The notes: generated by a model from the letters alone, not told the origin. A stretch of DNA of 56,447 nucleotides from an uncultured Lachnospiraceae bacterium (GCA_947366105.1 CANAZK010000002.1:1-56447); one strand, 5' to 3'; numbered from the stretch's first letter, positions 35,988-45,680 are shown. Made by a program: numbers and translations.

Positions 35988-37127
35988 CTATATTAATTTT
36001 TCACAAAGCTCCAATGCTTTTTCAACCATTACGTCGATATTATAATATTTGTATTCCGCAAGCCTTCCTAATAAGCAGAAACCTTTTACGTCTTCCACTT
36101 CTTTTTTATACTTTGCATACAACGCATAATTCTCGTCATTTGCAATGGAATAGTACGGAATCTCGCCTTCCATTCCGCTGTATGCAAAAGGATATTCTTT
36201 AGAAATCGTTGTTCCGTCACATTCCTGTCCTGTGAGTTGCTTGTACTCCGTAATCCTTGTGAAATCTTCATCCACTGTATAGTTTACAACAGAATGCCCT
36301 TGAAAATCACGTGTATCGTAATATTCAAAGTCAAATCTCAGAGTACGGTACGGAAGCCTTCCGTATCTGCAGTCAAAAAATTCATCTATCGGTCCTGTAA
36401 ATACTACTTTTCCATCAAATCTCTCTCCATCAAAATACACCTGTTTCTCTTTGATTTCAAGAATATCTTTCGCCTCCGTATTCAGCCTGACTTCAATGTT
36501 CTCATGATTCAGCATTTTCTCAAACATCGGAGTAAAACCGTGTTCTGGAAGTCCTTGGTACTTATCCGCAAAATAACCGTTGTCGTAAGATATATTCACC
36601 GGAACCCGCGCCGTTACTGCAGGGTCGATCTCCTCCGGCTTTTTCCCCCACTGTTTCATTGTATAATATACATAAATGTTATCATATACATACTTTCCTA
36701 CCCGCTTTAATTCTTCGTCTTCGTGGTTCATCAACGTAAGAATCGGTACCTTTGCTCCCATTCCATAAGCGGCAATCAGTTTTTCTTTCATACGCGCAGC
36801 TTCTGTTTTAAAGGCTTTCTCTAATGTTGTCAGATTGAACGGCACCGGCATATATTCCCCATGCACATTTGCCACTACTTCATGTCTGAAATGCCTCCAC
36901 GTGGTATATCTTGAAAGGTATTCAAACACTACCTCGTTACTTGTATGAAAAATATGCGGTCCATACGGATGAATGAGAATTCCATGTTCGTCTTTCATGT
37001 CATAGCAGTTGCCTCCAATGTGGTTTTTCTTCTCAACCGCCAATACTTTCTTTCCCTTTTCTGCCATCTGCCTTGCCGCAACACAGCCGGCGATGCCGGC
37101 TCCTACTATAATCACATCATACATCAT
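35988..37127 (-). CDS. glf: UDP-galactopyranose mutase
   Basis: Flavoenzyme that converts UDP-galactopyranose to UDP-galactofuranose for cell-surface glycans. The N-terminal FAD site is MYDVIIVGAGIAGCVAARQMAEKGKKVLAVEKKNHIGGN. Also seen are HPYGPHIFHTSNEVVFEYL, YTMKQWGKKPEEIDPAV, and the C-terminal EYKYYNIDVMVEKALEL. 379 residues is typical. The start is the ATG at 37127 behind AAGGAGGCAGTA. It lies 10 bases after tyrS. Confidence 0.96.
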   Translation of the reverse strand: MMYDVIIVGAGIAGCVAARQMAEKGKKVLAVEKKNHIGGNCYDMKDEHGILIHPYGPHIFHTSNEVVFEYLSRYTTWRHFRHEVVANVHGEYMPVPFNLTTLEKAFKTEAARMKEKLIAAYGMGAKVPILTLMNHEDEELKRVGKYVYDNIYVYYTMKQWGKKPEEIDPAVTARVPVNISYDNGYFADKYQGLPEHGFTPMFEKMLNHENIEVRLNTEAKDILEIKEKQVYFDGERFDGKVVFTGPIDEFFDCRYGRLPYRTLRFDFEYYDTRDFQGHSVVNYTVDEDFTRITEYKQLTGQECDGTTISKEYPFAYSGMEGEIPYYSIANDENYALYAKYKKEVEDVKGFCLLGRLAEYKYYNIDVMVEKALELCEKLI

Positions 37128-37137
37128 TACTGCCTCC

Positions 37138-38361
37138 TTATTTTGCAACAACTTTGCGGAAGTTTTTCTTTCCTCTTCTCAATACGATACCATCTCCCGC
37201 AAGCGCGCCGCTTGTAAACTCGGTGTAAATATCAGACACTTTCTCTCCGTCCACCGCTACGCCGCCTTGCTGTACGGCGCGTCTTGCTTCTGATTTTGAC
37301 GGAACAAGTCCGCTCTTTACAAGCATTGTCAAAATATCAATTTTGCCCTCCGTGAAATCCTCATCCAACAGCTCGGCTGTCGGCATATTTGCCGCATTGC
37401 CTGCACTGAATAATGCTTTTGCACTTTCCTGTGCCTTTACAGCTTCCTCTTCGCCGTGTACTAATTTTGTAAGCTCAAATGCAAGAATCTCTTTTGCCTG
37501 ATTTAATTGGCTTCCTTCCCATGAATCCATCTTGTCAATTTCCTCCAACGGAAGGAATGTGAGCATACGGATGCATTTCAAAACATCCGCGTCAGCTACA
37601 TTTCTCCAGTACTGGTAGAACTCGAACGGTGATGTTTTATTCGGGTCAAGCCATACGGCTCCCGACTGTGTTTTTCCCATCTTCTTTCCTTCTGAATTAA
37701 GAAGCAGGGTAATTGTCATAGCACTTGCGTCTTTGCCTAATTTACGGCGGATAAGTTCTGTACCGCCAAGCATATTGCTCCACTGATCGTCGCCGCCGAA
37801 TTGTAAGTTACAGCCGTATTTTTGGAATAATGCATAGAAATCGTAACTCTGCATAATCATGTAATTGAATTCAAGAAAACTAAGTCCTTTTTCCATACGC
37901 TGTTTGTAACATTCCGCCGAAAGCATGCGGTTTACAGAAAAATGCGCTCCAATTTCACGGATTACATCAATATAATTTAAGTCCATAAGCCAATCGGCGT
38001 TATTTACCATCAGAGCCTTACCCTCTGAAAAGTCAATAAATTTACTCATCTGCTCCTTAAAGCAGTCACTATTATGCTGGATTGTCTCCGGCGTCATCAT
38101 TTGGCGCATATCTGTTCTTCCAGACGGGTCGCCTACCATAGCCGTTCCGCCGCCGATAAGCGCAATTGGTTTATTCCCCGCCATCTGAAGACGTTTCATA
38201 AGACAGAGCGCCATAAAATGCCCAACATGAAGGCTGTCTGCCGTCGGGTCAAATCCAATATAAAAAGTTGCTTTTCCATTATTGATTAAGTCGCGGATCA
38301 CTTCCTCGTCCGTCACTTGGGCGATCAATCCCCTTTCCTGCAGTTCTTCATAAATTCCCAT
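37138..38361 (-). CDS. tyrS: Tyrosyl-tRNA synthetase
   Basis: Charges tRNA-Tyr. Class I signatures: [18 protein letters not shown] (HIGH-type) and the KMSKS variant [12 protein letters not shown]. The C-terminal S4 RNA-binding domain ([21 protein letters not shown]) is complete. 407 residues. It lies behind a T-box leader whose specifier triplet reads UAC (Tyr), with a GNAT gene in between. Confidence 0.98.
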   Translation of the reverse strand: MGIYEELQERGLIAQVTDEEVIRDLINNGKATFYIGFDPTADSLHVGHFMALCLMKRLQMAGNKPIALIGGGTAMVGDPSGRTDMRQMMTPETIQHNSDCFKEQMSKFIDFSEGKALMVNNADWLMDLNYIDVIREIGAHFSVNRMLSAECYKQRMEKGLSFLEFNYMIMQSYDFYALFQKYGCNLQFGGDDQWSNMLGGTELIRRKLGKDASAMTITLLLNSEGKKMGKTQSGAVWLDPNKTSPFEFYQYWRNVADADVLKCIRMLTFLPLEEIDKMDSWEGSQLNQAKEILAFELTKLVHGEEEAVKAQESAKALFSAGNAANMPTAELLDEDFTEGKIDILTMLVKSGLVPSKSEARRAVQQGGVAVDGEKVSDIYTEFTSGALAGDGIVLRRGKKNFRKVVAK

Positions 38362-38430
38362 TTCTTTTCCTCCTATTTTTGTGTTATATATTGTAAAATG
38401 TTTAGCAAGCTTCAGAAAACTCCCGCTTTC

Positions 38431-38970
38431 TCAAACTCGGCATTCCAGCTGACAGTCGCAGGGCTCCTTTTCAACCAGCTTCCTATTATACTCACGCGCC
38501 TCTACGCAGCCCATTTTCTGATAGAATTTCTGCGACTCCTCTGAGGAGTGTGCAGAAATGTAAAGTTTTGAAGCTCTCAATTTCTTCCCTGCTTCTTTTG
38601 CAAGTTCAAAAAGTTTCTTTCCAATTCCGAATCCTCTGTATTCGTATGAGGTATAGATTTCCCCAAGCTGCACATACTGCTTTTTTGTACCGAACCGTTC
38701 GCTTTCAACGGAAGCGAATCCCACCAGCCTGCCATGTTCAAATGCCCCGAATACATATCCGCCGGCACCGTGCGTCCGTCTAAGCTGTTCCGTAAGCTGG
38801 CGGTAGTCTTCTTCTCCCCACTCTTCCACAAAAGCAATATCCTTTAAGATCCATCTGCCCTCTTCTTTCCGCCAACACCGTTTCACATCCTGATAGCGAT
38901 TGAAACCGGCAAATAAATCCATATTCAGTTCGTCTTGACGCAATGTCCTGAAAATAAACTCTGTACACAT
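38431..38970 (-). CDS. GNAT family N-acetyltransferase
   Basis: 179 residues. The acetyl-CoA motif is LGEIYTSYEYRGFGIGKKLFELA (about 106-128), followed by LRASKLYISAHSSEESQKFYQKMGC. The substrate is unknown. It is the first gene after the T-box terminator and 69 bases before tyrS, so tyrosine shortage should induce both. The ATG at 38970 lies directly after the terminator's T-run, and the only G-rich ribosome site (GGGGG) is part of the terminator stem, so initiation might also be affected by the RNA structure. Confidence 0.85.
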   Translation of the reverse strand: MCTEFIFRTLRQDELNMDLFAGFNRYQDVKRCWRKEEGRWILKDIAFVEEWGEEDYRQLTEQLRRTHGAGGYVFGAFEHGRLVGFASVESERFGTKKQYVQLGEIYTSYEYRGFGIGKKLFELAKEAGKKLRASKLYISAHSSEESQKFYQKMGCVEAREYNRKLVEKEPCDCQLECRV

Positions 38971-38974
38971 AAAA

Positions 38975-39245
38975 AACCCCCGTCCTATTCAAAGGACGAG
39001 GGTATAATCTCGTGGTACCACCTTCATTCGCATCTGACTCGCATCAGAAGCCTCCGCAAGTATCTATCAATACTCAAACACGGTAACGTGTGTCAATCCG
39101 TCACAGCCTACTCGTCCCCTTTCGGTGTGAAGCTCCAAGATGTATTCATAACTGATGTTCCGCGCGCCTCTCATCAACCGGCTGCTTTCTGTTTAGAACT
39201 TTTTCAATTACTACTTGTTCTTTTCCTTGCTTTTCACTCTATCTG
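38975..39245 (-). promoter_or_regulatory. T-box leader, tyrosine specifier
   Basis: The minus strand has the T-box sequence AAGGTGGTACCACG (39011-39024), a terminator CCCTCGTCC / GGACGGGGG plus TTTTTT (38975-39004), and a Stem I region with GAATACATC, in which TAC (39142-39144) fits the GAAxxxA specifier pattern. Uncharged tRNA-Tyr would allow read-through into GNAT and tyrS. Confidence 0.9.
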
Positions 39246-39251
39246 ACTGCA

Positions 39252-39280
39252 ATCTTAACGTATCTTTTTTCATTTGTCAA
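39252..39280 (-). promoter_or_regulatory. Promoter of the T-box operon
   Basis: TTGACA (39275-39280) and TAAGAT (39252-39257) are separated by 17 bases, just before the leader. Confidence 0.78.
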
Positions 39281-39299
39281 GACTATATTACTTGAGTTT

Positions 39300-39923
39300 T
39301 TATTCAAATCTCACCTTAATATATGCCTTAATTTCTTCCACACACTTTTGAAATCCAAGTTTTCCACTATTTAGGCAAAGGTCATAATTCCTTGCATCCG
39401 TCCACTCGCGTCCGGTATAGTGCTTATAATAGGCTGCACGGTATTTATCCGTAGCTTCAATAAATTTCTGCATTTCAGCCTCCGACATGCTGTTTACTTC
39501 CATAGCTTTCTGAAGATTATATTCCGGTGAAGCGTGAACAAATACGCTGACAACATTCGGATAGTCTTTCAGAACATAGTCTGCCGCACGTCCAATAATG
39601 ACGCAGCTCTCTGTCTCTGCAAGGCGCTTAATAATCCGTGCCTGATAGTTAAATAAGTTTTTCGCCGAAACAAAATCCTTGCTGCCCGGAGGTATCATAT
39701 CGCCGTCTTTGTATATATTCGTTGTAAGGCGTAGAAACGGACTGTTTTTTAATTTCTCGTCTACCTGTACAAACAGTTCTTCCTTAATTCCGCTCTCATC
39801 GGAAGCCATTTTCGTCAGATTTAAGTCATACCACGGAATACCAAGCTCCTCTGCATACATTTGGCCGATTGTTTTTCCGCCGCTCCCGTATTGTCTCGCT
39901 ATCGTTACTACAATATTATCCAT
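39300..39923 (-). CDS. Cytidylate kinase-like family protein
   Basis: 207 residues. The P-loop region VVTIARQYGSGGKTIGQMYAEELGIPWYD is typical of the cytidylate_kin_2 group, which differs from canonical Cmk. The rest includes CVIIGRAADYVLKDYPNVVSVFVHA and a helical lid. Presumed nucleotide or small-molecule kinase; the substrate is not known. It has its own GGAGG site. Confidence 0.85.
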   Translation of the reverse strand: MDNIVVTIARQYGSGGKTIGQMYAEELGIPWYDLNLTKMASDESGIKEELFVQVDEKLKNSPFLRLTTNIYKDGDMIPPGSKDFVSAKNLFNYQARIIKRLAETESCVIIGRAADYVLKDYPNVVSVFVHASPEYNLQKAMEVNSMSEAEMQKFIEATDKYRAAYYKHYTGREWTDARNYDLCLNSGKLGFQKCVEEIKAYIKVRFE

Positions 39924-39960
39924 TTTTTCCTCCTAAATTTGATAACTAATGCACCCGCGG

Positions 39961-40671
39961 CTATTCGCCCAAGTATGCTTTCTTGATGGAATCATCATTC
40001 ATTAATACTTCTGCGTCTCCCTCGAGCACAATTTTTCCTGTTTCAAGAACATAGGCCCTGTCCGCAATAGAAAGCGCTTTCTTTGCATTCTGTTCTACAA
40101 GAAGCACCGTCGTTCCGCTTTTACTGACTTCCTGAATAATATTAAAAATCTCATTTACAAATATCGGTGAAAGCCCCATTGAAGGCTCATCCATTACGAT
40201 AATCTTCGGATGAGACATAAGCGCCCTTCCCATCGCGAGCATCTGCTGCTCACCGCCGCTTAATGTTCCTGCAAGCTGATTCTTTCTTTCTTCAAGACGT
40301 GGGAATCGTTTGTAAACCATTTCCAACGTCTGAGCAATTTCCTCTTTATCTTTCCTTGTATACGCTCCCATTTTCAAATTTTCATACACCGTAAGCTCCG
40401 CGAATACTCTGCGCCCTTCCGGCACATGTGCCATTCCGAGGGACACGATCTTGTGGGCTGGAATTTTTGTAATGTCCTTTCCCTCAAAGATGATGCTTCC
40501 CACCTTCGGCTGTAAAAGACCTGTAATTGTATGCAGCGTCGTCGTCTTGCCCGCACCGTTGGCTCCAATCAAAGCGATGACTTCCCCTTCATTGACTTCA
40601 AAAGAAATTCCTTTGATTGCCTGAATCATGCCATAATATACTTCAATATCTTTAATTTCAAGCATTGCCAT
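39961..40671 (-). CDS. livF: Branched-chain amino acid ABC transporter ATPase LivF
   Basis: One of the two ATPases of the high-affinity branched-chain amino acid importer. Walker A GANGAGKTTTLHT, signature LSGGEQQMLAMGRAL, Walker B IIVMDEPSMGLSP, H-loop VEQNAKKAL. The start at 40671 follows AGGAGGGATGGCGGT, a slightly long spacing; ATG at 40665 is an alternative. It is the last gene of the liv operon, 13 bases after livG. Confidence 0.95.
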   Translation of the reverse strand: MAMLEIKDIEVYYGMIQAIKGISFEVNEGEVIALIGANGAGKTTTLHTITGLLQPKVGSIIFEGKDITKIPAHKIVSLGMAHVPEGRRVFAELTVYENLKMGAYTRKDKEEIAQTLEMVYKRFPRLEERKNQLAGTLSGGEQQMLAMGRALMSHPKIIVMDEPSMGLSPIFVNEIFNIIQEVSKSGTTVLLVEQNAKKALSIADRAYVLETGKIVLEGDAEVLMNDDSIKKAYLGE

Positions 40672-40684
40672 ACCGCCATCCCTC

Positions 40685-41443
40685 CTATTCACCCAAATAT
40701 GCCTTGATAACTTCCGGATTATTCAGCACATCGCTTGTCTCTCCTTCTGCAAGCACCTGACCAAAATTCAGTACAGTCAACCTCTCGCAGATACCCGATA
40801 CAAGCTTCATGTCATGCTCAATCAGAAGAATTGTCATGTCGAATTCATCACGGACAAAACGAATTGTATCCATCAGCTCTTTTGTCTCATTCGGATTCAT
40901 CCCTGCCGCCGGCTCATCCAAAAGAAGAAGCTTTGGTTCTGTCGCAAGGGCTCTTGCAATCTCAAGCTTTCTCTGCTTTCCGTAAGGGAGATTGGACGCC
41001 AGTGTATCAGCCTCTTCATCAAGACCGAATACCTTAAGAAGCTCCAACGCTTTTTCATCCATCTCCTTTTCTACCTTAAAATATCTAGGAAGTCTGAAAA
41101 TCCCCTCCAATGTTGAGTATTTATAATGATTATGAAGCCCCGCCTTTACATTTTCAAGCACTGTCAGTTCCTTAAAAAGACGGATATTCTGAAATGTTCT
41201 TGCTATTCCCGCCTTGTTTATATCGATTGTTTTCTTGCCAATCATCTTCTCGCCGTCAAGCTCAATAAGCCCCTCATCCGGCTTATATACTCCTGTCAAA
41301 AGATTGAATACCGTTGTCTTTCCTGCGCCGTTGGGTCCGATAAGCCCATATAGGCATCCCTTTTCAATCGTCATATAAAATTCATTAACCGCGCGGAGAC
41401 CTCCAAAGGAAATTCCCAGATTTTTTACCTCTAACAATACCAT
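40685..41443 (-). CDS. livG: Branched-chain amino acid ABC transporter ATPase LivG
   Basis: 252 residues. Walker A GPNGAGKTTVFNLLTG, the GIARTFQNIRLFKELTVLENV segment typical of LivG, signature in ASNLPYGKQRKLEIARAL, Walker B LLLLDEPAAGMNP, H-loop LLIEHDMKLV. It pairs with LivF and serves the LivH-LivM membrane channel. Confidence 0.96.
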   Translation of the reverse strand: MVLLEVKNLGISFGGLRAVNEFYMTIEKGCLYGLIGPNGAGKTTVFNLLTGVYKPDEGLIELDGEKMIGKKTIDINKAGIARTFQNIRLFKELTVLENVKAGLHNHYKYSTLEGIFRLPRYFKVEKEMDEKALELLKVFGLDEEADTLASNLPYGKQRKLEIARALATEPKLLLLDEPAAGMNPNETKELMDTIRFVRDEFDMTILLIEHDMKLVSGICERLTVLNFGQVLAEGETSDVLNNPEVIKAYLGE

Positions 41444-41446
41444 ATA

Positions 41447-42511
41447 CTAAACCTCCTCCGCCTTCTTTTTGAACTTACTCTTTAATGAATGCTTTTCTCT
41501 CCACTCGATTGCCTTTGGGCTCCAATTAAACAGCATCATTACAATAAGAACTACTGCATAAATCAACATACGATAATCATTTAAGCCTCTTAAAAGCTCC
41601 GGCAGCAATGTAAGTACAATCGCAGCAATGATAGATCCTCTGATATTTCCAATGCCTCCAAGTACCACGAATACAAGAATCATAATGGACATGTTATATC
41701 CGAAGTTCTTCGGCTGGGCAGTTAATGTCGCAAGATTATGTGCATAAATAACGCCCGCCACGCCTGCAAGAGCAGCCGATACCGAAAACGCCATTAATTT
41801 ATATTTTGTAATATTAATTCCGATGGATTCCGCCGCAATACGATTGTCACGGATTGCCATAATCGCACGTCCGCTTCTCGAATTAATTAAATTCAAAATA
41901 ATAAATAAAGAAATCAAAATCAGAATGATACCAATTGTAAATGTGGAATCCTTCGGTGTTCCTGTAATTCCCTGCGGTCCGTTAATAATTACCTTTCCCC
42001 CGTCCTCAAGTCCAAGAGACAACGAATCTTTTGTCGAAAAATGGAACCCGTTTGAATCTTTTCCAACGAACAAAATATTCACTATATTCTTAATAATCTC
42101 GCCAAATGCAAGTGTTACGATCGCGAGATAATCGCCTTTCAGGCGAAGTACCGGAATACCGATCAGTATACCGCAGATGCCTGCCGACGCCGCTCCAATC
42201 AATATCGCAAGGATAAATCTCACTCCCGCTGCCGGGATAGTCTCCACCATGCATTTTGAGAAAAACGCACTTGAAAATGCACCCACGCACATGAAACCGG
42301 CGTGACCAAGACTAAGCTCGCCAAGAATACCAACCGTTAAATTCAGCGAAACTGCCAAAATCACATAAGCGCAAAGAGGAACCAAGAGTCCCTGCATCAA
42401 GCTTGACATACTTCCCGATACAGCCATTGTCTGCGCGGCGGCATAAATTAAAATTACCATTAAATATGTAACAAAATTATTTTTTGTTGTCTTACTCATT
42501 TTCTTCATCAT
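41447..42511 (-). CDS. livM: Branched-chain amino acid ABC transporter permease LivM
   Basis: 354 residues with eight or more hydrophobic segments. Conserved loop GELSLGHAGFMCVGAF and the ATPase-docking motif RSGRAIMAIRDNRIAAESIGINITKYKLMAFSVSA are visible, with the late segment FVVLGGIGNIRGSIIAAI. It lies 5 bases after livH and 3 bases before livG. Confidence 0.95.
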   Translation of the reverse strand: MMKKMSKTTKNNFVTYLMVILIYAAAQTMAVSGSMSSLMQGLLVPLCAYVILAVSLNLTVGILGELSLGHAGFMCVGAFSSAFFSKCMVETIPAAGVRFILAILIGAASAGICGILIGIPVLRLKGDYLAIVTLAFGEIIKNIVNILFVGKDSNGFHFSTKDSLSLGLEDGGKVIINGPQGITGTPKDSTFTIGIILILISLFIILNLINSRSGRAIMAIRDNRIAAESIGINITKYKLMAFSVSAALAGVAGVIYAHNLATLTAQPKNFGYNMSIMILVFVVLGGIGNIRGSIIAAIVLTLLPELLRGLNDYRMLIYAVVLIVMMLFNWSPKAIEWREKHSLKSKFKKKAEEV

Positions 42512-42516
42512 GCCAC

Positions 42517-43401
42517 CTACACTTTCTCTTGAATATTTTTGCCAAGAATACCGGCAGGTCTCACAATCAATACAACTATAAGAACACTGAATACAATCGC
42601 GTCCGCCATCTGCGATGAAATATACGCTTTGCCGAATACCTCAATAATTCCAAGCAGAATACCGCCGATCATGGCTCCCGGAATAGATCCGATTCCACCG
42701 AATACTGCTGCGACAAAGGCTTTAATACCCGGCATAGAACCTGTATAAGGCGTCAATGTAGGATATGCGGAACACAAAAGCACTCCGGCCACCGCCGCAA
42801 GGGCCGAACCTATTGCAAATGTAAGAGCAATCGTTCCGTTTACGTTAATCCCCATAAGCTGCGCAGCCCCCTTGTCCTCTGACACTGCAAGCATTGCCTG
42901 TCCCGCTTTCGTTTTTTTAATAAATAAGGTAAGTCCAATCATAATGACAATACATGCGCCAATCGTCATAATTGTCTCACCTGAAACTGTAAGCTGTCCG
43001 CCGGCAAGCGTAACTGCCGGAATCGGCACAACCGAAGTAAATGATTTTGTATTAGCGCCGAATATCAGAAGCGCAACATTCTGAAGCAGGTAGCTTACGC
43101 CGATTGCCGTAATCAAAACAGCCAACGGCGAAGCCGCATTGCGGAGCGGTCTGTATGCAATTCTTTCAATCGTTACACCAAGCACCGTACAAAATACCGC
43201 AGCTGCCAGCACGGCTGCCGCCGGAGGCATTCCCGCGCTTGTAATCGCCGTCAGCACGACATAAGCCCCAATCATGATAACATCTCCGTGAGCAAAATTC
43301 AGCATTTTAGCGATTCCATATACCATCGTGTAGCCCAGCGCAATAATAGCATATACGCTTCCTAAGCTAACACCATTAATTAAATATGATACAAAACTCA
43401 T
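42517..43401 (-). CDS. livH: Branched-chain amino acid ABC transporter permease LivH
   Basis: 294 residues. Opening SYLINGVSLGSVYAIIALGYTMVYGIAKMLNFAHGDVIM is diagnostic, followed by the coupling motif GQAMLAVSEDKGAAQLMGIN and FVAAVFGGIGSIPGAMIGG. The start at 43401 follows GGGGGATAAAG; the in-frame ATG at 43500 lies close behind livJ with no ribosome site. Confidence 0.95.
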   Translation of the reverse strand: MSFVSYLINGVSLGSVYAIIALGYTMVYGIAKMLNFAHGDVIMIGAYVVLTAITSAGMPPAAAVLAAAVFCTVLGVTIERIAYRPLRNAASPLAVLITAIGVSYLLQNVALLIFGANTKSFTSVVPIPAVTLAGGQLTVSGETIMTIGACIVIMIGLTLFIKKTKAGQAMLAVSEDKGAAQLMGINVNGTIALTFAIGSALAAVAGVLLCSAYPTLTPYTGSMPGIKAFVAAVFGGIGSIPGAMIGGILLGIIEVFGKAYISSQMADAIVFSVLIVVLIVRPAGILGKNIQEKV

Positions 43402-43523
43402 CTTTATCCCCCAATCTTGTTTTTTACTGTCTAAAGAGCAGCCTTGCTCATTATAACACATTCCTAATGTATGAAAATAGATTGCACAGATAATGTGCAA
43501 TCTATTTTTATTAAAATTCTTTC

Positions 43524-44687
43524 TTACTCTACAACTGCATAGTTACCGTCTGCAATTTTCACTACCATCGGCGCTTTGCTCGGCTCGCCGTTTGCTTCCC
43601 ATGTAAGGGCTTTTGCTGTTACTCCGTCAATGGAAATATCTGTCATTGCTGATTTTAATCCCTCGCATACATCTGTTACGCTTGTATCTGCTTTCACATC
43701 TGCTTTTTCCATAGCCTCTTTTAATGCGTAAATTCCATCATATGCATCTGCTGCGAACTGGTTCGGCGTATGTCCGTATTCTGCCTCAAAGTCAGTTACA
43801 AATTTCTTGATTATTTCATCCTCTGATGTTGGTGTAAACGGACTTAAAAACATCAAGTTATTGGCAAGATTTACATCGAATCCTTCTACTGCAAGAATAC
43901 CGTCCATACCGTCGCAGCCAAAGAAAATCGGACTGTAATTAATTCCTGCTGCCTGTCGTAATACTAAAGACGCCTCTGAGTAGTAGAATGGCAGGAATAC
44001 CAATTCCGCGCCTGCATCTTTTGCCTTCTGCAGCTGTACAGAGAAATCCGTCTTACTCTCTGCCGTAAATGCCTCTGCCGCTACAATACTGAATCCCTGA
44101 TTCTCAGCCTCTTTTACAAACGCCTCATAAATACCTGAAGAATATACGTCTGAACTGTCATAAATTACAGCTACTTTCGTTGCAAGACCGTTCTCGCCGA
44201 TATATTTTGCCGATTCAATTCCCTGCATCGGATCTGAGAAACATACGCGGAAGGCATTGTCATACTGTACACACTCTACTGCCGTACCCGATGGTGTAAG
44301 CAGGAACATATTATCTCCCTGAGCAACTTCGCCGACTGCCACGCATGGTCCTGATGTTACCGTACCGAGAAGGGCCTGCATTCCCCAGTCCTTTAATGTA
44401 TTATAAGCATTGACCGCCTTCTCTGAATCTCCTTCATCATCCTGAAAATTAAATTCTACCTGAACCCCGTTAATACCGCCGGCTTCGTTAATTTCCTTTA
44501 TTGCAAGCTCGGCTCCGTTTTTAACAGCTTCACCATAAATAGCAGCTCCGCCCGTTGTAGGTCCGATAGCTCCGATTCTGATTTTGTCGCTGTCTGCTTT
44601 CTTTTCTTCTTTACCATTACCGCCGCATCCGGCCGTCATTACCATTGCCGCCGCCAACGCAACAGCCAATACTTTTTTCATTTTCAT
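43524..44687 (-). CDS. livJ: Branched-chain amino acid-binding lipoprotein
   Basis: Extracellular substrate-binding protein of the importer. Signal peptide MKMKKVLAVALAAAMVMTAGCGG has a lipobox (MTAGC), so it is a lipoprotein. The mature part opens with KIRIGAIGPTTGGAAIYGEAVKNGAELAIKEINEAGGINGV, the periplasmic-binding fold type I of the LivJ family. 387 residues. It is the first gene of the operon, with GGGAGGATGAGATT before the start. Confidence 0.94.
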   Translation of the reverse strand: MKMKKVLAVALAAAMVMTAGCGGNGKEEKKADSDKIRIGAIGPTTGGAAIYGEAVKNGAELAIKEINEAGGINGVQVEFNFQDDEGDSEKAVNAYNTLKDWGMQALLGTVTSGPCVAVGEVAQGDNMFLLTPSGTAVECVQYDNAFRVCFSDPMQGIESAKYIGENGLATKVAVIYDSSDVYSSGIYEAFVKEAENQGFSIVAAEAFTAESKTDFSVQLQKAKDAGAELVFLPFYYSEASLVLRQAAGINYSPIFFGCDGMDGILAVEGFDVNLANNLMFLSPFTPTSEDEIIKKFVTDFEAEYGHTPNQFAADAYDGIYALKEAMEKADVKADTSVTDVCEGLKSAMTDISIDGVTAKALTWEANGEPSKAPMVVKIADGNYAVVE

Positions 44688-44707
44688 AATCTCATCCTCC
44701 CAAACAA

Positions 44708-44769
44708 ACAGAGCGCGCTCTGTATTTTTCCTATTTCTGAATAATACACGGTATTAAACAGGTTGTCAA
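44708..44769 (-). promoter_or_regulatory. liv operon promoter with downstream palindrome
   Basis: TTGACA (44764-44769) and TATTAT (44741-44746) are separated by 17 bases. A perfect 16-base palindrome ACAGAGCGCGCTCTGT (44708-44723) lies about 20 bases downstream of the -10 box, where a repressor would block transcription. The operator role is inferred. Confidence 0.72.
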
Positions 44770-44786
44770 GGGATTTTCTTAATTTT

Positions 44787-45557
44787 CTATATTAAATGTA
44801 ACAGTTCAGCCCGTGCTATCTCGCAGCTTATTTTCGTAATGTACTCTTCCTCCCGCTCCACCGTCATACCGTCCACAAGTCCGTCCTCATAACTATATTT
44901 TCCCAATATAATCCCATGTTCCTTCACATAGGCTAAAATCTTCGTATATGTCTTCTCTATCTCTCGCCAGTGTCCCTTATGATATGCAATAACATATTGA
45001 CCTGCCTGTTTTACCTTGTAATCTATCTTCATCGGTCTCCTTTGCAGCATCTCATAAAAAACATTATACCGTCCGCATATGCCATTGCTTATATCAGACA
45101 GATTCTTTCTGTAACCAATAGGGTACGGGCTTTTAATCCCGTAATCTGCACAGTAATCATATAATTTCCCAACTTCCTGCGCCCACGCTCTGTCATCTTT
45201 CTCATCGCCGCTGGCATACACCAGATACCTCTCCGGCTCTTCGCATATCATAACATTATCCAAATCCTTCACAGGTACGCTGCAGATTATGTTATGCTTA
45301 TCTCTAATCCATTCCCTTGTCCTGCGCAGATTCTTTATCTTTTCGCTGACAGCTCTCTCTTCTCTTTCCAAAAGCTCCAAGAGCCTCTCTGGAGAACGTT
45401 TCCTCATGTAATTCCGTATTTCGTCTAAAGGCATGGCAAGATCGCGCAAAGTATAAATCACCTCAAACACGTCAAGCTGGGCAAACGAATAGTATCTGTA
45501 CCCACTGCTTTCATCTGTGCTGATTGTAATTAACATTCTCCTGCTGCCTGCTCTCAT
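44787..45557 (-). CDS. MerR-like regulator with effector-binding domain, HTH missing
   Basis: The sequence joins the MerR pattern midway: SSGYRYYSFAQLDVFEVIYTLRDLAMPLDEIRNYM, then a coiled coil (RLLELLEREERAVSEKIKNLRRTREWI) and a GyrI-like C-terminal domain. Intact MerR proteins have about 30 more N-terminal residues forming the recognition helix; the 14 codons upstream do not match it in any frame, and no good ribosome site precedes either ATG (45557 or 45536). It is probably truncated and may be non-functional. It lies just upstream of the liv promoter, divergent in position but on the same strand. Confidence 0.7.
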   Translation of the reverse strand: MRAGSRRMLITISTDESSGYRYYSFAQLDVFEVIYTLRDLAMPLDEIRNYMRKRSPERLLELLEREERAVSEKIKNLRRTREWIRDKHNIICSVPVKDLDNVMICEEPERYLVYASGDEKDDRAWAQEVGKLYDYCADYGIKSPYPIGYRKNLSDISNGICGRYNVFYEMLQRRPMKIDYKVKQAGQYVIAYHKGHWREIEKTYTKILAYVKEHGIILGKYSYEDGLVDGMTVEREEEYITKISCEIARAELLHLI

Positions 45558-45680
45558 AGGAGTAAACGGAATCTGGCTTGCTGTTCCGTCTGCCGAATTC
45601 CTGACCGTGTTCCTTTCAATCTACTACTTTTATAAAGAGCGGAATACTTATCACTACATCAGCAGTTGATTTTATATCTG

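Noticed and set aside
44798..44811. Exact 14-base match GTAACAGTTCAGCC to the greA-side element
   Set aside because: Several 14-mer matches are expected by chance in a window of this size, and no further element sequence flanks it.
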